Shown: positions 1-8,244 of the stretch, piece after piece
Layout of the letters: each line of letters begins with the position of its first letter
Numbering within the stretch: position 1 is the first letter of the stretch
Source of the DNA: Amycolatopsis nivea
GTDB taxonomy: Bacteria; Actinomycetota; Actinomycetes; Mycobacteriales; Pseudonocardiaceae
DNA length: 64,000 nucleotides
NCBI RefSeq assembly: GCF_004522235.1
Contig: NZ_SDLT01000004.1
Location: forward strand, 176,045-240,044
Reading direction: 5' to 3'
The notes under the pieces: generated by a model
Seen by the model: the letters and a program-made list of their open reading frames with translations, nothing else
Told to the model about the DNA's origin: nothing
The model's database searches: none
Made by a program: the position numbers and the translations under genes

Positions 1-420
1 CACGGCGAACAGTGCCCAGGCGCTGACCGCAAACGTTTGCGCGGTGATGATGTGGACCACGTACGCCCCCACCAGCACCGCCGCACCGGTGCTTCCGGCA
101 ACCACCGGACCCTTCCGCCGCGTAAGCACGAACAACGCGATGGTGGGGACGATGATCACCGGACCACCGGGCTCCGGGGACAGGTAGTACGCGTACGCCG
201 AGGCCGCGGTGAGCACGAAGAGCGGCAGCGGGTACCGGTGGACGAGCAGCAAGGTGAGCACGGTCGCGGCCAGCCAAGCAGCACCGAGCGGGCTCAGCGG
301 ATGCGGGGCGTGCTGCCAGCGGCCGGACGCACTGGAGCCGCCGAGCACGAAGGCGAGCACCACGAAGGTCCGGAACACCCGCCCGAACCACGGGTTCTGC
401 GCCCGCCACCAGTAGTGCAT
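1..420 (-). CDS. Membrane protein N-terminus, probable sensor histidine kinase (partial)
   Basis: An open frame read on the minus strand from ATG at 420 runs off the left edge, so only the first 140 codons are present. The translation starts MHYWWRAQNP and contains about four hydrophobic stretches separated by short charged loops such as LTRRKGP. This resembles the membrane-sensor half of HisKA_3-type two-component kinases of actinomycetes, but no kinase motif lies inside the window, so that name is an inference; it could be another small-loop membrane protein. It is divergent from the reductase gene starting at 556. Confidence 0.55.
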   Translation of the reverse strand, partial: MHYWWRAQNPWFGRVFRTFVVLAFVLGGSSASGRWQHAPHPLSPLGAAWLAATVLTLLLVHRYPLPLFVLTAASAYAYYLSPEPGGPVIIVPTIALFVLTRRKGPVVAGSTGAAVLVGAYVVHIITAQTFAVSAWALFAV

Positions 421-555
421 GGTGCGAAAGCTACCGGGGAAGCCGGGCGGGCGCGTCCGTCGTGAAGCGCGGGATCGGACTACGCGCGGCGCGGTATGTC
501 GAGAACTCTCATCCGGCTCCGTTCACCAGGCAAACGGCGAAAAAAGGAGACGGTG

Positions 556-1164
556 ATGGGCGAGGTAGTGGCCGGGGCGAGCATGTCGCTGGACGGGTTC
601 GTGGCGGGGCCGGGCGAATCCGGGTTCGATCTGCTCTTCGGCTGGCTGGGCAGCGGCACCGAGGAGGTGCCGACCGCGCAGCCGGGACGCTCGCTGCGCA
701 TGTCCCCGGCGAGCGCGAAGGTCATGCGCGCACAACTGGAGTCGACCGGGGCGCTGCTCGTCGGCCGGCGGCTGTTCGACCTGACCTCGGGCTGGGGCGG
801 GACGCATCCGTTCGGCGGGCCGGTGGTCGTGGTGACGCACGAGGCGCCTGCCGGCTGGGAGGGCTCGCCGTTCACCTTCGTCACCGAAGGCATCGAGGTC
901 GCGGTGGCGCGGGCGAAAGAACTGGCCGACGGCCGCGACGTCGGCGTGAACGCGGGCGAGATGGCGCGGCAGTGCTTGGCGGCCGGGCTGCTCGACGCGG
1001 TGCGGATCGACCTCGTGCCGGTCCTGCTCGGCGGCGGGGTGCCGTTCTTCGGCGAATTCGGCTTCGGTCCGGTGCGGCTCGGCACGCCCGAGGTCACGCC
1101 TGGCGAGGGCGTGACCCACCTGCACTACCGCGTCTTGGGCACGAACTCCAGCAGCTTCGCGTGA
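556..1164 (+). CDS. Dihydrofolate reductase family protein (RibD C-terminal-like)
   Basis: A 202-residue NADPH-dependent reductase-fold protein of the RibD C-terminal/DHFR-like family. The N-terminus (GEVVAGASMSLDGFVAG) is the usual first strand and 'SLDGFVA' signature, followed by the central GALLVGRRLFDL segment and a C-terminal DLVPVLLGGGVPFF segment. I chose ATG 556 because GGAG (546-549) sits at good distance; an in-frame start at 496 would add about 20 basic residues without homology support. Members are found near resistance and regulatory genes; the substrate is usually unknown. The 3' end overlaps the convergent XRE gene by 40 bp. Confidence 0.8.
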   Translation: MGEVVAGASMSLDGFVAGPGESGFDLLFGWLGSGTEEVPTAQPGRSLRMSPASAKVMRAQLESTGALLVGRRLFDLTSGWGGTHPFGGPVVVVTHEAPAGWEGSPFTFVTEGIEVAVARAKELADGRDVGVNAGEMARQCLAAGLLDAVRIDLVPVLLGGGVPFFGEFGFGPVRLGTPEVTPGEGVTHLHYRVLGTNSSSFA

Positions 1165-1970
1165 GTCTCGTCGTTCGCCGGGGTGTAGACCGACATCCGG
1201 ATCTCCGAGCGGCGGCCGGCGTAGAGGTAGGTGAAGTCGAAGGTGAGCAGGCCCGCGTCCGGGTGCAGGTAGCGCTTGCTCTTGGCCAGCTCGGTGTTCA
1301 CGTCGTGCTGGCTCCACAGTTCCTCGAAGCACGGAGACTCCGCCCGAAGCCGTTTGACCAGCGACTTCCAGCCGGGCTCGCCCACGTGCTCGGCCATCGC
1401 CGCGCGGAAGGACGAGACCATCCGCGGCACGTTCTGCTCCCAGTCGACCATCCGCTCTTTCCACTGCGGATTGAGCAGGCACTGGACGAGCGTGTTGCGT
1501 TCCTCGTACGGGATCGCGTCGACGCCGCCCATGAGCCAGTCGTAGCCGGCGTTGTGGCCGAGCACGTCGAAGCGCGCGTTGCGGACCGCGACCGGGAACG
1601 GTTCCAGCTGGACCATCATGTCCTGCATCGACGGCGTGATCGCGGAGCAGTGCTTCTTCTCCGTCACCGGCTCCGGCGCGCCGGCGAGGGTGAACAGGTG
1701 CACGTGCTCGTGCGGATCGAGCCGGAGCGTGCGGGAGATCGCGCTGAGCACCTGCTCGGAGGCGTTGATGTCGCGGCCCTGTTCGAGCCACGTGTACCAG
1801 GTGACCCCCACCCCGGCGAGCTGCGCGACTTCCTCGCGGCGCAGCCCCGGCGTGCGCCTGCGGCCGCCGAGCGGCAGGCCGACCTGCTCGGGCGTGATGC
1901 GTCCGCGCCGGTTGCGGAGGAACTCCCCCAGCTCGGTCCGGCGCAGGCGGTCTTCGATGCCACTGGTCAC
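1125..1970 (-). CDS. XRE-family regulator with MmyB-like ligand-binding domain
   Basis: 281-residue DNA-binding protein. Residues about 10-75 form the helix-turn-helix (TPGLRREEVAQLAGVGVTWYTWLEQGRDINAS), with the 'RTPGLRREEVA' box typical of the actinobacterial XRE/MmyB group; the remainder (about 100-280) matches the MmyB-like ligand-binding domain in length and character. The start is GTG 1970. It is divergent from the MFS exporter at 2074, and the short spacer holds four TACCAGG elements, so it probably represses or activates that exporter and itself. The ligand is unknown. Confidence 0.85.
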   Translation of the reverse strand: MTSGIEDRLRRTELGEFLRNRRGRITPEQVGLPLGGRRRTPGLRREEVAQLAGVGVTWYTWLEQGRDINASEQVLSAISRTLRLDPHEHVHLFTLAGAPEPVTEKKHCSAITPSMQDMMVQLEPFPVAVRNARFDVLGHNAGYDWLMGGVDAIPYEERNTLVQCLLNPQWKERMVDWEQNVPRMVSSFRAAMAEHVGEPGWKSLVKRLRAESPCFEELWSQHDVNTELAKSKRYLHPDAGLLTFDFTYLYAGRRSEIRMSVYTPANDETHAKLLEFVPKTR

Positions 1971-1973
1971 GAG

Positions 1974-2047
1974 TACCAGGTAAGCACAGTGCCAAGCCTG
2001 TTACCAGGTAGTCCCAGTACCAGGATAAAAGCACACCTGGTACCAGG
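1974..2047. promoter_or_regulatory. Operator array of four TACCAGG elements between regulator and exporter
   Basis: TACCAGG occurs at 1974-1980, 2002-2008, 2018-2024 and 2041-2047; the last copy is half of a perfect 12-bp palindrome CCTGGTACCAGG (2036-2047). The whole divergent spacer is only about 100 bp. Repetition of one heptamer exactly here suggests the binding sites of the adjacent XRE regulator (inference). Confidence 0.65.
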
Positions 2048-2073
2048 GTTTGCGGCGGCGGAACGTAGTACTC

Positions 2074-3516
2074 ATGACGACTACCACCACTGCCCCGGCG
2101 ACGGCCACCGCCGCTGTCGGGACGTCGGAGAGGACGGGCCTCTCGTCCGCCGGCTTGATCACGGTGCTGCTGGGGGCGGCACTGCCGATCATCGACTTCT
2201 TCATCGTCAACGTCGCCCTGCCCACCATCGATGCCGACCTGCACGCGTCCACCGCGACGCTCGAACTGGTCGTCGCGGGCTACGGCATCGCGTACGCGGT
2301 GCTGCTGGTGCTCGGCGGACGGCTCGGCGACACCTTCGGCCGCCGCAGGCTCTTCCTGCTCGGCCTCACGCTGTTCACGCTCACCTCGCTGGCCTGCGGC
2401 GTCGCCCCGGACGCCGCCACGCTGGTCATCGCCCGCGTCGCACAGGGCGCGGCTTCGGCACTGTTGCTGCCGCAGGTGTTGTCGATCATCCAAGCCGGGA
2501 CCTCCGGCGAACGCCGCTCGCGCGCGATCGGCATGTACGGCGCGACCGGCGGCATCGCCACCGTGGTCGGCCAGCTGCTCGGCGGCGCACTGGTCGCCGC
2601 CAACGTGTGGGACCTGAGCTGGCGGCCGATCTTCCTGGTCAACGTGCCGATCGGGATCGTCGGGTTGCTGCTCGCGCGCCGCACGGTGCCGGACAGCCGG
2701 GCGAGCAACCCGCTCGGCGTCGACCGCTGGGGCACCGTGCTGCTGGCCGTTTCGCTGCTGTCGCTGCTGATCCCGATCATGGAGGGCCGCGCGCTCGGCT
2801 GGCCGTGGTGGAGCATCGCGCTGCTGGTGATCTTCCCGTTCGCGGCGTTCGGCTTCGCCCGCACGGAACGGAACCTCGAAGCCGCGGGCGGCACCCCGCT
2901 GCTGCCGCCTGCCCTGCTGCGCACCGCGAGCGTGCGGCACGGCCTGACCGTCGCGGTGCCGTTCTTCTGCACCTTCGGCTCGTTCATGTTCGTCTACGCG
3001 GTGACCCTGCAAAACGGCCTGCACCTCGGTCCGCTCGGCGCCGGGCTGGCGTTGACCCCGATGGCCGTCGCGTATTTCACGACCTCGCTGGTCAGCAGCC
3101 GCCTCGTCGCCCGCTTCGGCCGCAAGATCGTGCCGATCGGCGGGGTGATCCTCGCCGTCGGGCTGCTCGCGCTCGCCGGAACCGCGCTGCTCGACTGGCC
3201 GGACCTGTCGATCTGGCAGCTGGCCCCGGCGATGGTGCTGATCGGCGTCGGCAACGGGCTCGCGATGAGCACGCTGTTCCGGGTCGTGCTGTCCCGGGTG
3301 CCCGCCGACCTGGCGGGGGTCGGCGGCGGTGTGCTGACCACAACCCAGCAGACGTCGCTGGCGCTGGGCGTCGCGGTGCTGGGCAGCCTGTTCGCCAGCC
3401 TGAGCGTGCCGGGCGCGATGGGCTACCAGGGTGCGTTCGTGCTGGTCATCGGGATTCTGGCGGTGCTGGCGCTGCTCGTGAGCGGGCTGGCTCGCAAACT
3501 GCCCGATCCTCGCTGA
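2074..3516 (+). CDS. MFS transporter, DHA2-like multidrug exporter
   Basis: 480-residue, multi-spanning membrane protein. The MFS motif A region is seen as GGRLGDTFGRRR at about residue 80, with motif-C-like glycine-rich segments (GATGGIATVVGQLLGGAL) further on; length and segment count suit the 14-TM drug:H+ antiporter group (DHA2, EmrB/QacA type). ATG 2074 (MTTTTTAP) is preferred to a TTG eight codons upstream. The role is probably efflux of a small molecule sensed by the divergent XRE protein. Confidence 0.85.
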   Translation: MTTTTTAPATATAAVGTSERTGLSSAGLITVLLGAALPIIDFFIVNVALPTIDADLHASTATLELVVAGYGIAYAVLLVLGGRLGDTFGRRRLFLLGLTLFTLTSLACGVAPDAATLVIARVAQGAASALLLPQVLSIIQAGTSGERRSRAIGMYGATGGIATVVGQLLGGALVAANVWDLSWRPIFLVNVPIGIVGLLLARRTVPDSRASNPLGVDRWGTVLLAVSLLSLLIPIMEGRALGWPWWSIALLVIFPFAAFGFARTERNLEAAGGTPLLPPALLRTASVRHGLTVAVPFFCTFGSFMFVYAVTLQNGLHLGPLGAGLALTPMAVAYFTTSLVSSRLVARFGRKIVPIGGVILAVGLLALAGTALLDWPDLSIWQLAPAMVLIGVGNGLAMSTLFRVVLSRVPADLAGVGGGVLTTTQQTSLALGVAVLGSLFASLSVPGAMGYQGAFVLVIGILAVLALLVSGLARKLPDPR

Positions 3517-3561
3517 GAATTCGACCGACGGAAAACTCCGCTCCCGGACGACGATGGAGAT

Positions 3562-4086
3562 GTGACGGAACCTCGGGTGCAGCCAGACCCGGCCTTCGCG
3601 CTGCTCGGCCTCTACGAGAAGGCCCTGCCGGAGGTCTATGGCTACCTGCTCGCGAGGTGCGGCGACCGCGTGCTGGCGGAGGAACTGACGTCGGAGACGT
3701 TCCTCGGCGCGGTCGCCGCCTGCCGCAAGGAGCACGCGCCGCCGGTGAGCACGCCCTGGCTGATCGGGGTGGCCCGGCACAAGCTGGCCGACCACTGGCG
3801 GCGCGCCGAACGGGAACAGCGCGGGCTGCGGCTCGTGCACGACGCCGGATGCGACGTCGAGGATCCCTGGGACGAGCAGCTCGACGCCCTGCGTGCGCGG
3901 CAGGTGCTCGAAACGCTGACCGTCTCGCATCGGGCGGTGCTCACCTTGCGGTACGTCGACGGCCTCCCGGTGCGCGACGTCGCGGCGCATCTCGGCCGGA
4001 CCATCCACGCGACGGAGGCGTTGCTGACGCGGGCCAAAACCGCGTTCCGCCGCGGCTACCAGGAGAAGGAGGGACGCGATGCCTGA
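3562..4086 (+). CDS. ECF-type RNA polymerase sigma factor
   Basis: 174 residues with sigma region 2 (about 12-65, YLLARCGDRVLAEELTSETF) and region 4 (about 110-165, LTVSHRAVLTLRYVDGLPV...HATEALLTRAK). The GTG start at 3562 is preceded by a weak GGAG. No anti-sigma gene is next to it; instead its stop overlaps the start of a VOC-family gene by 8 bp, so the two are translationally coupled. The promoter specificity cannot be read from the sequence. Confidence 0.9.
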   Translation: MTEPRVQPDPAFALLGLYEKALPEVYGYLLARCGDRVLAEELTSETFLGAVAACRKEHAPPVSTPWLIGVARHKLADHWRRAEREQRGLRLVHDAGCDVEDPWDEQLDALRARQVLETLTVSHRAVLTLRYVDGLPVRDVAAHLGRTIHATEALLTRAKTAFRRGYQEKEGRDA

Positions 4087-4972
4087 ACCGTTCGACGCGC
4101 TCGCACTGCCTTCGACTCCGGCCGACCCCGATCCGGCCTTCGCCGAGCAGCTGCGGGACGACCTCCGCCGACTGATCCTGAACGGAGCGGAGATGACCAC
4201 CACCGAAACCACGCCGCAGCAGGCCCGAGCGGGTGCGCTGACGCCGTACCTGGTCGTGACCGACGCGCGCGCCGCGCTCGACTTCTACGTCGAGGTCTTC
4301 GGCGCACGGCGCCGAGCCGAGCCGATCGTGATGGACGACGGCCGGGTCGGGCACGCCGAACTGGACATCGGCGACAGCGTGCTGATGCTGGCCGAGGAGT
4401 TCCCCGAGCTGGGCAATGTCGTCGCGCCGGAGGGCGGCGCGCTGGTGCGCGTCGAGGTGCCCGATCCGCAGGACGCGGCGCGGCGGGCCGTGGAACTGGG
4501 CGCGGAACTGCTGCGCCCGGTCGAGGACCGCGGCTACGGGCTGAACGGGGTGATTCGCGACCCCTACGGTCAGCGCTGGCTGGTCGGAAAGGCCGCGCCA
4601 CAAGCGAAAACGCCCGGGGAGCGCACGTACCGGCACGGCGAGGCCGGGTACTTCACCTTCCAGGTGCCCGACGACGGCCGGGCCAAGGCGTTTTACGGCG
4701 CGGTGCTCGGCTGGCAGTTCAACCAGGGCAGCCTGCCGACCGCCTGGCGCATCGAGGGCGACGGCCTGCCCGGCGGGCTGTGGGGCGGGCCGGAACTGCA
4801 GTCCGGCTGGAAGCTGATGTTCGCCGTCGACGACCTCGAGGCCGCGCTCGGCCGGGTGCGCGAGGGCGGCGGCCGGGCGGGCGAGGTGGAGAACCAGCCG
4901 TACGGCCGAACGGCGGATTGTGCCGACGACCAGGGGATCGAGTTCTGGCTGTGGGAACAGCCACGCACGTGA
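4079..4972 (+). CDS. Double VOC (glyoxalase/bleomycin-resistance fold) protein coupled to ECF sigma factor
   Basis: 297 residues: an unusual ~38-residue leader (MPEPFDALALPSTPADPDPAF) and then two VOC domains, about 48-170 (TPYLVVTDARAALDFYVEVFGA ... DPYGQRWLVGK) and 185-295 (AGYFTFQVPDDGRAKAFYGAVLGW). VOC proteins bind a metal and act as dioxygenases, glyoxalases or sequestering proteins; the substrate is unknown. ATG 4079 has a strong AAGGAGG and overlaps the sigma stop (ATGCCTGA), pointing to co-expression. The leader could mediate interaction with the sigma factor in place of an anti-sigma factor (speculative). Confidence 0.8.
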   Translation: MPEPFDALALPSTPADPDPAFAEQLRDDLRRLILNGAEMTTTETTPQQARAGALTPYLVVTDARAALDFYVEVFGARRRAEPIVMDDGRVGHAELDIGDSVLMLAEEFPELGNVVAPEGGALVRVEVPDPQDAARRAVELGAELLRPVEDRGYGLNGVIRDPYGQRWLVGKAAPQAKTPGERTYRHGEAGYFTFQVPDDGRAKAFYGAVLGWQFNQGSLPTAWRIEGDGLPGGLWGGPELQSGWKLMFAVDDLEAALGRVREGGGRAGEVENQPYGRTADCADDQGIEFWLWEQPRT

Positions 4973-5024
4973 CCTCGGCCAAAACCCCGGCGGCAAACCG
5001 GCCGGCGGGGCGCACACTCAAGGG

Positions 5025-5408
5025 ATGGCCGCGCACTGGACGCCCCGCGACGAAGCCGAGCTGACCGCCGGCTGGCAGCTGTGGCTCGCGCTGGGCTCGT
5101 GCGCCTGGCCGGGACCGGACTGGGACGGCACGCCCGCCGAAGCCGTCCGCGGTCTGGAACGGTGTTTCACCACCTGCGACGAAATCCTCGCCGCGTACGA
5201 CCGGCCGGATTCCGCGGTCGCCGGACTGGTGCGCTCGATGATCCTGGCCGCCAACTGGACGCTCGAACTGTGGCGCGACGACGCGGACCCGCTCGATTCC
5301 GAGCGGGCCGCGCTGTTGCACGCCGATCTGGCCGCGTTCTCCGACCACGCGGAGAGCGTCCGGACCTTGCTTGCCGCGGGCGGCGGGTGGGCCTCGCTTC
5401 CGCTGTGA
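5025..5408 (+). CDS. Conserved hypothetical protein
   Basis: 127 residues, acidic and probably all-helical, starting MAAHWTPRDEAELTAGWQLW. Trp-rich (WTLELW, WLALGSCAWPG). I do not recognise a family. There is no clear ribosome-binding site; CACACT lies 6 bp upstream of ATG 5025, so a leaderless message is possible. It follows the VOC gene by about 50 bp on the same strand. Confidence 0.6.
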   Translation: MAAHWTPRDEAELTAGWQLWLALGSCAWPGPDWDGTPAEAVRGLERCFTTCDEILAAYDRPDSAVAGLVRSMILAANWTLELWRDDADPLDSERAALLHADLAAFSDHAESVRTLLAAGGGWASLPL

Positions 5409-5435
5409 CCCGCCCGCCGTCCGTCTACAAAGGAC

Positions 5436-5846
5436 TTACCAGCTCGCGGGCCGTTTCCGCTCCGGCTCGTACGGCTGCGTGATGACCTCGATCCCGTTTC
5501 CGCCCGGGTCGAGGAAATACACGCCGCGTCCGCCGTGGTTGTGGTTGATCTCGCCGGGGCCCTGCCCGCCCGGTCCGGCGTGGTAGTCGACCCCGGTTTC
5601 CTTCAACCGCAGGAAAAACGCGTCGAAGTCGTCTTCCGGAATGAGGAAACAGTAGTGCTGCAGCTTGCGATCGGCGTCCGGCACCGTCGCGAAGTCGAGC
5701 CGCACGCCGTTGCTGGTTTCGACCGGGATGAACGGGCCCCATTCCTCGCCGATCTCGAATCCGAGCAGGTGCGCGAAGAATTCGGCGGATTCCCGGTTGT
5801 TCCGGGACGGGACCATCAGGTGATTCAGTTCAAGAGAAAGTGACAC
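5436..5846 (-). CDS. VOC family protein
   Basis: 136 residues, one VOC domain: LELNHLMVPSRNNRESAEFFAHLLGF at the N-terminus and GRGVYFLDPGGNGIEVITQPY at the C-terminus, where metal ligands (His near the start, Glu in GIEVI) are expected. GTG 5846 is preferred since GGAGG lies nine bases upstream; an upstream ATG at 5864 would lack a site. Metal-dependent lyase/dioxygenase fold with unknown substrate. Confidence 0.8.
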   Translation of the reverse strand: MSLSLELNHLMVPSRNNRESAEFFAHLLGFEIGEEWGPFIPVETSNGVRLDFATVPDADRKLQHYCFLIPEDDFDAFFLRLKETGVDYHAGPGGQGPGEINHNHGGRGVYFLDPGGNGIEVITQPYEPERKRPASW

Positions 5847-5952
5847 GAAGCAATGCCTCCACAAGGCATCCCAGCACCTCCATGCCTCACCCAGCCGGTG
5901 ACCGACACGCGATGCCGCCGAGGAGCATAGCGCAACCGAAGCGGATCTCCAA

Positions 5953-7260
5953 TCAGAAAACCGGAACTCGCCGCCGGGCCGCGCGCGGGCGCCCGACTCC
6001 CTGCCAGGACAACCCGGCGTCGAGAATCATCCGCGGGTCGAGCAGATTGCGGGTGTCGACGACGTCGTCGCCTTCCATCGCGTCCGCGATCGCGACCCAG
6101 TCGAGATTGCGGAACTCGGCCCATTCGGTAAGCACCACAACGACATCCGCGTCCTTGGCGACCTGATACGGGTCGTCCACGACGGTCATCCCGGCGATGC
6201 CGCCGGAGACCGCCGGGTCGTACGCGGTGATCTCCGCGCCGAGCGCGCCCAGCACCGAAGACACTGCCAGGGCGGGAGAATCGCGCAGATCGTTCGTGCC
6301 CGCCTTGAACGCCAGGCCCAGCACGCCGATCCGCGCGCCGGCCAGCGTTCCGCCGCAGGCTCCTGCGATCTTCGCCACGATCCGGTCGCGCTGGGCGATG
6401 TTCTCGTCGATCGCCGAGGTCAGCATCCGGAAGTCGTAGTCGACCGATTCGGCGACCTTGACCAGCGCGCTGGTGTCCTTGGGCAGGCATGAACCGCCCC
6501 AGCCAGGGCCGGGTTTGAGGAAGGTGCGGCCGATCCGCCGGTCGTAGCCCATGCCTTCGGTGACCAGGTCGATGTCCGCGCCGAGCCGTTCGCACAGTTC
6601 GGCGATCGAGTTCACATAGGACAGTTTGAGCGCGAGAAAGCAATTCGCCGCGTACTTGACCAGTTCCGCACTCGCCGCGTCCGCGACCACGACGGGTGCG
6701 GCGAGGTCGCCGTACAACTGCCCGACCCACGCGGCGGCCGCGTGCGAATCCGACCCGACCACGATCCGGTCCGGGTTCAGGAAGTCTTGCACCGCAGTGC
6801 CTTCGCGCAGGAATTCGGGGTTGGAGACCACCGGCACGTCGGCGCGGCCGACCATCGCCTGGATCCGTTTCGCGGTGCCGACCGGCACCGTCGACTTCGT
6901 GATCAGCGCGCAGCCGGCCGGCAGCACGTCGCCGATCTCGGCGGTCACCGATTCCACCGCGCGCAAATCCGCGGACCCGCCCGCGCCCATCGGCGTCGGC
7001 ACGCAGAGGAACACGCCCTCCGCGCCGCGAACGGCTTCCCGCGCGCCGACGACGAACGACAGCCGTCCGTTCGCCAGTCCGCGGGAGACCAGTTCGGCCA
7101 GTCCTGGCTCGAGGATGTCCACGCGCCCGGCCGACAGCCGGTTCACTTTCGCCACGTCCACGTCAACGCAGGTGACGCGGTGCCCGAGGCTCGCGAGACA
7201 AGCCCCCGTGGTCAATCCGACGTATCCCGTCCCTACCACCACGATCCGAGCTGAGCTCAT
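5953..7260 (-). CDS. ugd: UDP-glucose 6-dehydrogenase
   Basis: 435 residues. Converts UDP-glucose to UDP-glucuronate with two NAD+, feeding polysaccharide or glycoside synthesis in the cytoplasm. Rossmann motif VVGTGYVGLTTG at residues 6-17; catalytic Cys in GWGGSCLPKDTSAL (about residue 257); C-terminal UDP-binding Rossmann domain from about 310 (GARIGVLGLAFKAGTNDLRDSP). Full family length. It stands alone, divergent from an SDR gene; no glycosyltransferase or polymer operon is adjacent. Confidence 0.93.
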   Translation of the reverse strand: MSSARIVVVGTGYVGLTTGACLASLGHRVTCVDVDVAKVNRLSAGRVDILEPGLAELVSRGLANGRLSFVVGAREAVRGAEGVFLCVPTPMGAGGSADLRAVESVTAEIGDVLPAGCALITKSTVPVGTAKRIQAMVGRADVPVVSNPEFLREGTAVQDFLNPDRIVVGSDSHAAAAWVGQLYGDLAAPVVVADAASAELVKYAANCFLALKLSYVNSIAELCERLGADIDLVTEGMGYDRRIGRTFLKPGPGWGGSCLPKDTSALVKVAESVDYDFRMLTSAIDENIAQRDRIVAKIAGACGGTLAGARIGVLGLAFKAGTNDLRDSPALAVSSVLGALGAEITAYDPAVSGGIAGMTVVDDPYQVAKDADVVVVLTEWAEFRNLDWVAIADAMEGDDVVDTRNLLDPRMILDAGLSWQGVGRPRAARRRVPVF

Positions 7261-7431
7261 GACGCTGAAGGTGACAGCCGGAGTTGACCTCAGTGCTAAC
7301 GGAAGCGGTCGCGGCCGAATACTCCTCGCGACGACAGCGGGTGAGGCGACACACTCCGACAGGGATGCGAACGAACGTTAACCTGGGCGCGGAGGTGCAC
7401 CGCGGCACCGAGAGCAGGAGGAAGGCTGAAG

Positions 7432-8190
7432 ATGCAGATCACCGACACCGCAGCGCTCGTCACGGGTGGCGCGTCCGGACTCGGCGGCGCGACCGCCAAG
7501 GCGCTGGCCGCGAAAGGCGCGCGGGTGTTCGCCCTCGACCTCGCGCCTTCGATCGAGAAGGCCGAGCAGATCGACGGCATCACCTACGTCGAGGCCGACG
7601 TGACCGACCCGGACCAGGTGCAGGCCGCCGTCGACACCGCGGCGGGCTCGGGCGTACCGCTGCGCACGGTGGTCAACTGCGCGGGCATCGGACCGTCCGC
7701 GCGCATCCTGTCCCGCAAGGGCAGGCATGACCTCGCGCTGTACGCGAAGGTCATCCAGATCAACCTGATCGGCACGTTCAACGTGGTCACCATCGCCTCC
7801 GAGGCGATCGCGAAGACCGAACCGCTGGCCGACGACGCCCGCGGCGTCATCATCAACACCGCGTCCGTCGCCGCGTACGACGGCCAGATCGGGCAGGTGG
7901 CGTACGCGTCGTCCAAGGGCGGCGTGGTCGGGATGACCCTGCCCGCCGCGCGCGACCTCGCCTCGCACGGCATCCGCGTGCTGACGATCGCCCCCGGCAT
8001 CGTCGACACCCCGATGCTCGCCACCGTCAGCGACGAATTCCGCGCCGGACTCGCCGCCGGGGTGCCGTTCCCGAAGCGGCTGGCGCGGCCGGACGAGTAC
8101 GCGCAGCTCGCCCTGTCGCTGATCGACCACGACTACCTCAACGGCGAGGTCGTCCGCATGGACGGCTCGCTACGGATGGCCCCGCGCTGA
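7432..8190 (+). CDS. SDR-family 3-hydroxyacyl-CoA dehydrogenase-like oxidoreductase
   Basis: 252 residues with NAD(P)-binding TGGASGLGGA (about 11-20), NNAG-equivalent VVNCAG (about 82), catalytic Tyr/Lys in AYASSKGG (about 157) and C-terminal YLNGEVVRMDGSLRMAPR. This organisation, including the DARGVIINTASVAAYDGQIGQ block, closely resembles type-2 3-hydroxyacyl-CoA dehydrogenases (HSD17B10-like), which act in beta-oxidation of short or branched acyl-CoAs. AGGAGG precedes the ATG. It ends just before a strong terminator. Confidence 0.85.
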   Translation: MQITDTAALVTGGASGLGGATAKALAAKGARVFALDLAPSIEKAEQIDGITYVEADVTDPDQVQAAVDTAAGSGVPLRTVVNCAGIGPSARILSRKGRHDLALYAKVIQINLIGTFNVVTIASEAIAKTEPLADDARGVIINTASVAAYDGQIGQVAYASSKGGVVGMTLPAARDLASHGIRVLTIAPGIVDTPMLATVSDEFRAGLAAGVPFPKRLARPDEYAQLALSLIDHDYLNGEVVRMDGSLRMAPR

Positions 8191-8199
8191 CCCCGCCTC

Positions 8200-8240
8200 G
8201 CGAGTGGCTGTGCCGCCCCCTCAGCGGCACAGCCACTCGC
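8200..8240. terminator. Bidirectional intrinsic terminator
   Basis: Perfect 17-bp inverted repeat (8200-8216 and 8224-8240, GCGAGTGGCTGTGCCGC and its complement) with a 7-nt loop, between two convergent genes ending at 8190 and 8245. No U-tract, as is usual in actinomycetes. Confidence 0.85.
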
Positions 8241-8244
8241 CCGG

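Noticed and set aside
462..4212. Very long open frames on both strands (over 1200 codons each) across four recognised genes
   Set aside because: They are out-of-frame shadows typical of GC-rich DNA: Arg/Ala/Gly-rich translation, no domains, and they cross genes with clear homology in other frames.
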